This document shows, piece after piece, positions 57,615 through 64,000 of a stretch of 64,000 bases of DNA. A program made the translations under genes and the position numbers. Origin of the DNA: Acinetobacter genomosp. 15BJ (GTDB lineage Bacteria > Pseudomonadota > Gammaproteobacteria > Pseudomonadales > Moraxellaceae). The first letter of the stretch is position 1, and each line of letters opens with the position of its first letter. The stretch spans positions 518,256-582,255 of the forward strand of contig NZ_KE007346.1 in NCBI RefSeq assembly GCF_000400715.1. The letters are read 5' to 3'. The notes below the pieces were generated by a model. That model saw only the letters and a program-made list of their open reading frames with translations, made no database searches and was not told where the DNA came from.

Positions 57615-57805
57615 ATTCAAAACAACGATAAGTAAATAACAGACATAAGCTTAAAGTATTCTTAAAAAGAGAACATGGTAACCGTTTAGGAATTAAGTTC
57701 GTTAAATGTTTCTATTTGTAAAATTTTGGAAAAATATAGAAGATTTATAGGCTTGCCATTATTTGGTTCAAGCCTATTTTATAATTATGTGATGTAGTTG
57801 GTTAT

Positions 57806-58579
57806 TTAGTCAAAACGATAAATATCCATACCCAACGAGCCCATCGAGAAGCTGCTATGTACAATATTGAAACGATGACCTGTACCCATTGCAAAGAATA
57901 GTGGCGCAAGGTGCTCAAGGCTCGGGTGATTACGCTCAATATAAGGCAAAGATGGCCAATCTAGTACCGCATCGTAATCTTGATGACTGAGTTTACTGAC
58001 CACTGTATTACGGAAAGTACTGGCCCATGCGGGTACATCGGCATCAGCATGCCATGACAATTCAGCCAGATTGTGAGTAATACTGCCTGAACCGATCAAC
58101 AGAATTTGTTGCTCTCGTAACGGTGAGAGTACTTCTCCAACATGGTAAATGTCGTCAGCACTCATATAAAGGGGGAGTGAAATCTCAATCACAGGGATAT
58201 CTGCATCTGGATACATGTGCAAAAGCGGCATCCAGACGCCATGATCGCGTGGACGGGTACTATTGGCATGTGCAGAAATACCCGCTGTTGCAAAGCGCGA
58301 GAGGATTTCTTCTGCCAGTTTTGGTGCGCCTGCCGCAGGGTAGCGAATGTCATATAATTCAGGCGGAAAACCACGGAAGTCATGCCACGTTTCTGGGCGT
58401 GTTGAAGTGTTGACTTCTAAGGCTTGGCTTTCCCAGTGCGCTGACATCACCACTATGGCCTGTGGTTTCGGCAAGTTACTGCCCAGACGATGCAGTGCAG
58501 GACCCACTTGCTCTGGATCAAGTGCCAGCATGGGCGAACCATGAGAAATAAATAATCCGGGTAAAGTTTGCAGATCCAT
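57806..58579 (-). CDS. ygiD: 4,5-DOPA dioxygenase extradiol-like protein (YgiD family)
   Basis: The 257-aa protein belongs to the class III extradiol dioxygenase family, related to LigB and plant DODA. PGLFISHGSPMLALDP holds the first metal His, VVMSAHWES the second, TRPRDHGVWMPLLHMYPDA a third, and IGSGSITHNLAEL the catalytic His region. E. coli YgiD opens L-DOPA extradiolically in vitro, but the natural substrate is unknown. It is monocistronic. Confidence 0.85.
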   Translation of the reverse strand: MDLQTLPGLFISHGSPMLALDPEQVGPALHRLGSNLPKPQAIVVMSAHWESQALEVNTSTRPETWHDFRGFPPELYDIRYPAAGAPKLAEEILSRFATAGISAHANSTRPRDHGVWMPLLHMYPDADIPVIEISLPLYMSADDIYHVGEVLSPLREQQILLIGSGSITHNLAELSWHADADVPAWASTFRNTVVSKLSHQDYDAVLDWPSLPYIERNHPSLEHLAPLFFAMGTGHRFNIVHSSFSMGSLGMDIYRFD

Positions 58580-58679
58580 AAATAAACACCTGAAAGGGAA
58601 TACACCATTATCCTGACAAATTCAGTACTGCAGTGATAGCCCTTAAATTTCAACATGTTGTTCTAAAATTAGAACAGTT

Positions 58680-59159
58680 TTAAGCACGATGGTACGGGTG
58701 GTTATGATTAATACTCATGGCACGATAAAGTTGCTCAATCAGTAGAATACGTACCATTGGGTGCGGCATGGTCAGTTTTGACAATGACCAATGCCAAGCA
58801 GCAGCTTTACGAACAGCATCGGAATGCCCATCAGGACCACCAATTGCAATCGCAATATCATTGCCTTCAAGCATCCATTGTTTCATCGTATCAGCTAACT
58901 TTTCCGTACTCAGTTCACGACCATTTACTTCTAAAGCAATCAAGGTTTCATTGGATTTGAGTGCATTTAGAATACTTTCACCTTCAATTTGACAGTATTT
59001 CAAAATATCTGCCTCAGAGTCATTTTTGCCGCGCTTTGCCATTGGAAGCTCAATCACCTGTGTTTGTACAAAGGGCTGGATACGTTTGAAATAGTCTTCA
59101 AATCCAGTTAACACCCAAGCAGGCATTTTTTGACCAATGGTGAGAATGCGGATTTTCAT
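58680..59159 (-). CDS. rlmH: 23S rRNA (pseudouridine1915-N3)-methyltransferase
   Basis: RlmH methylates pseudouridine 1915 of helix 69 with S-adenosylmethionine. The 159-aa SPOUT protein begins KIRILTIGQKMPAWVLTGF, contains IELPMAKRGKNDSEADIL, the SAM knot IAIAIGGPDGHSDAV and ends with RILLIEQLYRAMSI then NHNHPYHR. Length is normal. The usual partner rsfS is not adjacent. Confidence 0.95.
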   Translation of the reverse strand: MKIRILTIGQKMPAWVLTGFEDYFKRIQPFVQTQVIELPMAKRGKNDSEADILKYCQIEGESILNALKSNETLIALEVNGRELSTEKLADTMKQWMLEGNDIAIAIGGPDGHSDAVRKAAAWHWSLSKLTMPHPMVRILLIEQLYRAMSINHNHPYHRA

Positions 59160-59280
59160 AGGCGTGTGTGCTTGAGGAAATGAGCCTTATTATAAACGCT
59201 GTTCTTTGTTACATGCAGGTAAGTATGGTTTATCTAGTCATAAAAAATACAAAAAGCAGTTGTAGCATAGTCATAAAAAA

Positions 59281-59343
59281 CGCAGCTCAAAACGCGTATG
59301 AGCTGCGATCAAAGTGCCATCCGTCTGGAGTTCGGATGGCGCT
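59281..59343. other. Two tandem hairpins between rlmH and lon
   Basis: The 323-bp gap between rlmH and lon contains CGCAGCTCA/TGAGCTGCG (9-bp stem, 59281-59307) followed six bases later by GTGCCATCCG/CGGATGGCGC (59314-59342, about 10-11 bp with one G-T). A direct repeat TAGTCATAAAAAA precedes them at 59235 and 59268. Both stems lack T-runs, so they are not simple terminators. They might be part of a small RNA or of the untranslated region; the 60-codon frame overlapping them is unconvincing. Confidence 0.4.
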
Positions 59344-59435
59344 AAAATGAGTTCATGAGTCAAATTTAGCCTTTGTTTTTATCGACTCTATTTTATTATG
59401 CCGCATGTTGGTTATTTTTCAACCATATTGTGTAA

Positions 59436-59463
59436 CAAAAAAAGAGAGCCGAAGCTCTCTTTT
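59436..59463 (-). terminator. Terminator of lon
   Basis: AAAAGAGAGC-CGAA-GCTCTCTTTT, with an A-run that reads as a T-run on the minus strand. Confidence 0.85.
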
Positions 59464-59482
59464 ATGTCCAATCATTTACTGA

Positions 59483-61912
59483 TTAGTGACGTGCTGCTTT
59501 TGCTTCTTCGACTGGTTTTACAATCGGTGTCTTTGGCAAAGGCTTTGGTGTATCTGTCAGTGCTAAAGGTAGAATTTCATCAATGCTTTTCACTGCTTTG
59601 ATTTCTAATCCTTCTTTGACATTGTCAGGAATTTCAGCCAAATCACGGACGTTATCTTGTGGAATAAACACCAGTTTGATTCCACCACGGTGAGCCGCAA
59701 GAAGTTTCTCTTTTAAGCCACCAATACGCATCGCGCGACCACCTAAACTGGTTTCACCTGTCATCGCGATATCTGGACGAATCGGAATACCTGTAAATGC
59801 CGACACAAGGGCAGTGGTCAGGGCTAAACCAGCAGATGGACCATCTTTTGGCGTTGCGCCTTCAGGCAAGTGAACATGCACATCTGTTTCTTCAAAACGT
59901 GATGCTTCAATTCCCAATTCATCAGCACGCGTACGTACTACAGTCATCGCAGCGGTAATTGATTCCTTCATTACATCACCAAGTGAACCAGTAGTAATGA
60001 ATTTACCTTTACCTTTGACTGCTGCAACTTCAATGGTAAGTAATTCACCACCGACAGAGGTCCAAGCCAAGCCATTAACACGACCCACTTGTGCTTCATC
60101 TTCTGCAATACCGAAGTCAAACTTATGTGGACCTAAGTATTCAGGAAGATTGGCTGAAGTCACGTCAATCTGTAAGTTTTTAGACTTCTTGCTCACCGCT
60201 TCTTTCACGACTTTACGGGCAATTTTAGACACTTCACGCTCTAAACTACGAACACCCGCTTCACGTGTATAACGTTGTACGATGTCGCGGATTGCCTCTT
60301 CGTGAACAGTCAATTCTTTTGTACGTAAACCATTGTTCTTGATTGCTTTCGGAACAAGGTAACGTTCAGCAATATTCACTTTTTCATCTTCGGTATAACC
60401 CGGAAGACGAATGACTTCCATACGATCCAGCAAGGCCTCAGGAATATTCATGCTGTTTGCAGTACAGATGAACATCACTTCTGAAAGGTCAAGGTCAAGA
60501 TCTAAATAATGGTCATTGAACTTGCTGTTTTGTGATGGATCAAGTACTTCAAGCAACGCTGAAGCAGGATCACCACGGTAATCTTGTGCCATCTTGTCGA
60601 TTTCATCGAGTAAGAACAATGGGTTCTTGACACCGACTTTCGTCAATGACTGCACGATCTTACCTGGCATCGCACCAATATAAGTACGACGGTGACCACG
60701 AATCTCGGCTTCATCACGTACACCACCGAGTGCCATACGGACAAACTCACGACCTGTTGCTTTTGCAACTGATTCACCGAGTGAAGTCTTACCAACACCT
60801 GGAGGACCAACCAAACATAGGATCGGACCTTTGAGTTTTTTAACACGAGACTGAACTGCCAAGTATTCAACAATACGATCTTTTACGTCATCTAAGCCGT
60901 AATGATCTGTATCAAGAATTTCCTGTGCTTTCGCAAGGTTAATACTGACCTTGCTGGCTTTATTCCAAGGCGTATCTAAAATAACTTCTAGATAGTTGCG
61001 AACAACAGCAGCTTCGCTTGAAGCAGGTTGCATCGCTTTCAGCTTACGAAACTCAGCTTCAGCTTTTTTACGTACGTGCTCAGGTAAATCTGCTTCCGCA
61101 AGACGTTTTTCAATTTCTGCAACGTCATCTTCCGCACCGCCATTCATATCGGAAAGTTCACGTTGAATGACCTTCATTTTTTCATTTAGAAAGTATTCAC
61201 GTTGGTTCTTTTCCATTTGGCGTTTTACACTGTCATGCAGCGTTTGCTCAATTTGCTGTTCAGCAGATTGATTCATCAAATAGCTCATTAACTCTTGTAA
61301 GTGATCTTCAAACTCGTCGTGCTCTAAAAATTTTTGTTTCACTTCAATATTTAAAGGTACACGAGTTGCAACGAAGAACATCAATTGCAATAAGTCTTCG
61401 ATTTTGTTTGCTGCTGCAACGAGTTCACGTGCATTACGTAGTTTCGCTTCTGCATATTGAGCGAATAGGGTACGTAATTCATTTAAGCGAGTCTCTTGGG
61501 TCTCTTCGTCCAAAGGTAATGTCATTGGGCTTAAATGATGTTCAGCTGTTAAGTATTCTTCTCCGTCAATAATGCGTTCTAACTTAGAACGATGTAGACC
61601 TTCAATAAGTACTTTAATGCAGTTTTCATCATTTTCATGATTGACTACTTGTACGATCTTAGCCACGGTTCCATATTGATAGAGATTATCGTGATCAATT
61701 TCTTCTGTGAGCGAATCTTTTTGCGCAACTACAAATACTAAATTGTCACTGTTACGAGCCACATCCACTGCATTGATCGATTTTTCACGACCCACGAATA
61801 GCGCGATTTGCATGTGTGGATACACCACAACATCACGTAACGCTAATAGTGGTAATACACTTGGAACCTGTGGCTCTAAGCTAGTTTCATTGTTTAAGAT
61901 ATATTCAGACAT
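59483..61912 (-). CDS. lon: ATP-dependent protease Lon
   Basis: Lon degrades misfolded and regulatory proteins. The 809-aa protein shows the LON N-terminal domain (VLPLLALRDVVVYPHMQI), AAA core with Walker A LVGPPGVGKTSLGESVA and Walker B NPLFLLDEIDKMAQDY, and the Ser-Lys dyad in PKDGPSAGLALTTAL and GGLKEKLLAAHRGG. AGGAG five bases ahead of ATG at 61912 fixes the start. Codon use is like highly expressed genes. Confidence 0.97.
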   Translation of the reverse strand: MSEYILNNETSLEPQVPSVLPLLALRDVVVYPHMQIALFVGREKSINAVDVARNSDNLVFVVAQKDSLTEEIDHDNLYQYGTVAKIVQVVNHENDENCIKVLIEGLHRSKLERIIDGEEYLTAEHHLSPMTLPLDEETQETRLNELRTLFAQYAEAKLRNARELVAAANKIEDLLQLMFFVATRVPLNIEVKQKFLEHDEFEDHLQELMSYLMNQSAEQQIEQTLHDSVKRQMEKNQREYFLNEKMKVIQRELSDMNGGAEDDVAEIEKRLAEADLPEHVRKKAEAEFRKLKAMQPASSEAAVVRNYLEVILDTPWNKASKVSINLAKAQEILDTDHYGLDDVKDRIVEYLAVQSRVKKLKGPILCLVGPPGVGKTSLGESVAKATGREFVRMALGGVRDEAEIRGHRRTYIGAMPGKIVQSLTKVGVKNPLFLLDEIDKMAQDYRGDPASALLEVLDPSQNSKFNDHYLDLDLDLSEVMFICTANSMNIPEALLDRMEVIRLPGYTEDEKVNIAERYLVPKAIKNNGLRTKELTVHEEAIRDIVQRYTREAGVRSLEREVSKIARKVVKEAVSKKSKNLQIDVTSANLPEYLGPHKFDFGIAEDEAQVGRVNGLAWTSVGGELLTIEVAAVKGKGKFITTGSLGDVMKESITAAMTVVRTRADELGIEASRFEETDVHVHLPEGATPKDGPSAGLALTTALVSAFTGIPIRPDIAMTGETSLGGRAMRIGGLKEKLLAAHRGGIKLVFIPQDNVRDLAEIPDNVKEGLEIKAVKSIDEILPLALTDTPKPLPKTPIVKPVEEAKAARH

Positions 61913-62056
61913 GGGCACTCCTAATGAGTGACAACGGTGTTGCCATGTTTTTTATAGTGATGTGCATTTGAAAAAATACAAGGGGGTGGGATTAGAAAAT
62001 ATAAAAAAAAGACTAAATTACTCAAGATTCATTGCGGAAATAAGAAAAAAAGCATG

Positions 62057-62644
62057 CTAAGGCATGAAATAATAAAACTTTTTAGGGCAAAGTAAGGCAT
62101 TTAATGGTTGGTCCCATTTCTGCCTTAATAGCGGGGTGTCAACATATTGAAATGTGTGAGCAAGACCAAGACGATAAGGACGATGTTTGGCTGATGCCAA
62201 GGTTCGATCATAATAGCCGCCGCCCATGCCAATACGTGTTCCAAACTGATCACAAGCCAATAAAGGCATAATGAGTAAGTCTAAATATGAAACATGTTTG
62301 CCACGACTTGCCATCGGCTCTTTCATTCCTAGGGGGTGATGGGAAAATCTCCTATTTAAATATTGTCTCGAGCTCACTTTTACCCAAACTAAATGCTGAT
62401 TCATATTACAAATCATGGGCAAGTAAACGTGTTTATTTTGCCTAAAACAAAGCTTTAACAGTTGATCGGTATGTACTTCACCAAAGGCATGTAAATAAAG
62501 TCCAATTTTTGATGCGGATTTAAATCGAGTAAATTGTCTAAGTTGAACCAAAACACGTTGTTCAGCTTTCTTTTGTTCGTAATGAGAGAGTTGTCTTCTT
62601 TTTGAACGGAGTTGTTTTCTTAATGTGTTTAATGTCTGACTCAT
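62057..62644 (-). CDS. 5-formyltetrahydrofolate cyclo-ligase
   Basis: The 195-aa enzyme (YgfA/MTHFS) recycles 5-formyl-THF to 5,10-methenyl-THF. It begins LRKQLRSKRRQLSHYEQ and has the signature GTRIGMGGGYYDRTLASAK in the C-terminal half. In E. coli the 6S RNA gene lies directly upstream, but I see nothing like it here. Its upstream neighbour on this strand is unknown since the region to 63129 is noncoding. Confidence 0.9.
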   Translation of the reverse strand: MSQTLNTLRKQLRSKRRQLSHYEQKKAEQRVLVQLRQFTRFKSASKIGLYLHAFGEVHTDQLLKLCFRQNKHVYLPMICNMNQHLVWVKVSSRQYLNRRFSHHPLGMKEPMASRGKHVSYLDLLIMPLLACDQFGTRIGMGGGYYDRTLASAKHRPYRLGLAHTFQYVDTPLLRQKWDQPLNALLCPKKFYYFMP

Positions 62645-62999
62645 AAGGTTTAAAAAAACTGTTTTGAGGTAAAGGCAATCATACCTGATTTACTGTCTGA
62701 ATTCTAAAATCAAAGCTTTTTATACTTTTAAGTAAAATTAATAACTTATATATCAATCTGTATTTATTCTAACAAATATGGTTTTAATTATTTATTCCAA
62801 TAATTAATGGGTGTTTGAGGTATTGAATATTATTTATTAATACATTAAAGAGTAATTACTCTATTTTTCATGTTCTTTATAAAATAAAACACAATAAAAA
62901 CAAAATGAAACAAATAATTATTTTTATTATTTTAATCAAATATTTAATCAATTGTTTGTTTTGTTAATATGAGAAATATATCTCACTTTATAGATAAAA

Positions 63000-63071
63000 A
63001 TGTTTATTCATACTTTACCAGTTTCATTGGTTTTATTAGCATCCGCGACTCTTTTTTTAGCACCGAACTAA
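63000..63071 (+). CDS. Possible 23-aa hydrophobic peptide upstream of the autotransporter
   Basis: ATG-initiated MFIHTLPVSLVLLASATLF then LAPN and TAA. It is hydrophobic like a small membrane peptide or toxin, but no convincing ribosome site precedes it, and AT-rich DNA often gives such frames. A 10-bp hairpin overlaps its stop. The rest of the 485-bp gap (62645-62999) is very AT-rich with no other visible feature. Confidence 0.2.
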   Translation: MFIHTLPVSLVLLASATLFLAPN

Positions 63072-63093
63072 AAATGCTCATTGGCATTTTTAG
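63068..63093. terminator. Hairpin upstream of the autotransporter gene
   Basis: CTAAAAATGC-TCATTG-GCATTTTTAG is a perfect 10-bp stem 36 bp ahead of the ATG. It lacks a T-run outside the stem, so it may be an attenuator or leader structure instead. Confidence 0.35.
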
Positions 63094-63231
63094 ACCATCA
63101 ATAACTGTAGTAATTATCTGAGAATTTTTATGAATAAAGTATATAAAGTGGTTTGGAATGCATCGATTGGCGCATGGGTTGCAACATCAGAACTCGCAAA
63201 AAGCAAAACAAAAACCAAATCAAAAGTTCTC

Positions 63232-63431
63232 GTAATAAGGTCATTAGCAATGTTGCTGATGGTTCAATTGTGAATGGTTCAAAAGATGCGGTGAATGGTG
63301 GTCAGATCAAGAATATTTCTGACAGCATCAAGAACAGCATTGGTGGAAACACAACAGTTAATCCAGATGGCAGCATCAGCACCAACAACATTGGTGGTAC
63401 AGGTGAAAACAACATCAATGATGCAATCAGC
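63232..63431 (+). repeat. Stalk repeat copy 1 (pairs with copy 2 at 63652-63851)
   Basis: About 200 bp nearly identical to the stretch 420 bp downstream, differing at scattered third positions and a few codons. The start of copy 1 is precisely the point where the ESPR coding sequence ends, which marks it as the likely recombination junction. Confidence 0.75.
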
Positions 63432-63651
63432 AATGTGAAAGACGCTGCAACTAAAGCGAAAACTACAGTGACTGAAGGCGACAACATTGTTGTTAAAGAG
63501 ACGACCAATAAAGATGGTAGTACTAACTACGAAGTTTCAACCAAGAAAGACCTTAATTTAGACAGCATCACGACTGCTGATACGGTATTAAACGACAAAG
63601 GTTTAACCATTAAAGATGGTCCAAGCATCACTAAAGATGGCATCAATGCAG

Positions 63652-63851
63652 GTAATAAAGTCATTACCAATGTTGCAGATGGTTCAATCGCGAATGGTTC
63701 TAAAGATGCAGTGAATGGCGGTCAGATCAAGAATATTTCTGACAGCATCAAGAACAGCATTGGTGGAAACACAACGGTTAATCCAGATGGCAGCATCAGC
63801 ACCAACAACATTGGTGGCACAGGTAAAGACAATATCAATGATGCAATCAAG
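63652..63851 (+). repeat. Stalk repeat copy 2
   Basis: Begins GTAATAAAGTCATTACC, matching the first bases of copy 1 (GTAATAAGGTCATTAGC), and runs in the same frame relation (420 bp, a multiple of three). Confidence 0.75.
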
Positions 63852-64000
63852 TCAGTTGATGACAAAGTCACTACAGGTGTTAATGATCTGACTAACAAAG
63901 GCTTGAACTTTGCAGGTAATGCTGGTGTAGATGTTCATCGTAAATTGGGTGAGAAGTTAAACATTGTTGGTGGCGCTGATGCTGCAACAGCAGAAGACAA

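Larger units (their letters stand above)
63130..64000 (+). pseudogene. ESPR trimeric autotransporter (YadA/Ata-like), signal joined out of frame to stalk; runs off window
   Basis: The gene begins with a complete extended signal peptide region (ESPR): [20 protein letters not shown] then [14 protein letters not shown]. After codon 34 the DNA changes abruptly to stalk sequence, in another frame: [38 protein letters not shown] and so on, open to the window's end (including [18 protein letters not shown], a YadA-stalk pattern). The ESPR frame ends at 63273 after 47 codons. The signal peptide core and head domain are missing, so a deletion is the likely cause. Two stalk copies start at 63232 and 63652, 420 bp apart. 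No translated product from ESPR into the stalk can arise as it stands. Confidence 0.75.

Noticed and set aside
59168..59350. 60-codon plus-strand frame between rlmH and lon
   Set aside because: It crosses both hairpins, has no ribosome site and its residues show no membrane or domain pattern.
62645..62999. 6S RNA expected upstream of the 5-formyl-THF cyclo-ligase gene
   Set aside because: In E. coli ssrS lies there, but this DNA is almost pure A+T and no long GC-paired structure with a central bubble can be drawn.
63302..63508. 68-codon minus-strand frame in the autotransporter stalk
   Set aside because: Antisense of repeat coding sequence; the hydrophobic composition mirrors the Asn/Asp/Lys-rich stalk codons.

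Overview
The window is a stretch of chromosome from a low-GC gammaproteobacterium, almost certainly an Acinetobacter species. The call rests on the adjacent dat-ddc pair (diaminobutyrate aminotransferase and decarboxylase, the 1,3-diaminopropane route typical of the genus), a BapA-prefix adhesin, an ESPR-type trimeric autotransporter, an orphan rnfB next to nth, and A+T-rich intergenic DNA. It is ordinary core genome with short accessory or decayed patches; I saw no prophage, integron, CRISPR array, rRNA or tRNA.

Layout. 1-1.5 kb: an IS256-family element inserted in the end of a small xapX-like gene behind a DJ-1/PfpI gene. 2.4-16.4 kb: a phzF-like gene, a secreted M16 protease (PqqL-like), a DUF3144 protein, a CYTH-CHAD protein, thiE, hemL, a GlcG/HbpS protein, an RluA-type pseudouridine synthase and rapA, with two diverged copies of an intergenic repeat. 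16.4-26.2 kb: dps, an AI-2E family exporter, a FabR-like repressor divergent from a ferredoxin reductase plus fatty-acid desaturase pair, a TetR regulator divergent from a DUF4442 protein, a GFA protein, a TonB-dependent receptor with a Fur-like box, and a SIMPL protein. 26.5-29.6 kb: dat-ddc behind a possible leader ORF. 29.6-36.5 kb: a Rieske oxygenase and an Ehrlich/indole-3-acetate type cluster (aldehyde dehydrogenase, Lrp-type regulator, indolepyruvate/phenylpyruvate decarboxylase, aromatic amino-acid permease) whose Lrp gene carries a frameshift. 37-42.2 kb: pstSCAB behind a triple Pho box. 42.3-54.7 kb: sohB-like protease, compact Bap-like adhesin, small secreted proteins, a GNAT remnant, rsmD-mrdA, DUF445 protein, adk, rnfB-nth. 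55-62.6 kb: gdhA, META-domain lipoprotein, ygiD-like dioxygenase, rlmH, lon, 5-formyl-THF cyclo-ligase. 63.1 kb to the end: a trimeric autotransporter gene in which the signal region is joined out of frame to stalk repeats.

Functional links. The FabR-like repressor, the AT-rich compound palindrome beside it and the reductase-desaturase pair form a self-contained unit for membrane-lipid unsaturation. The permease, decarboxylase and aldehyde dehydrogenase together would import an aromatic amino acid and turn its 2-oxo acid into the corresponding acetic acid; the aminotransferase is not in the window. pstSCAB is a phosphate uptake operon without phoU in view.

The most informative irregularities are losses rather than a new system: the xapX/IS256 junction, the Lrp frameshift, the internally deleted GNAT gene and the out-of-frame autotransporter. 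I found no clear candidate for a wholly new multi-gene system. The best leads for new biology are the possible dat leader peptide, the two divergon operators, the tandem hairpins between rlmH and lon, and the diverged intergenic repeats. All calls come from reading the sequence and given translations by eye; no database search was run.
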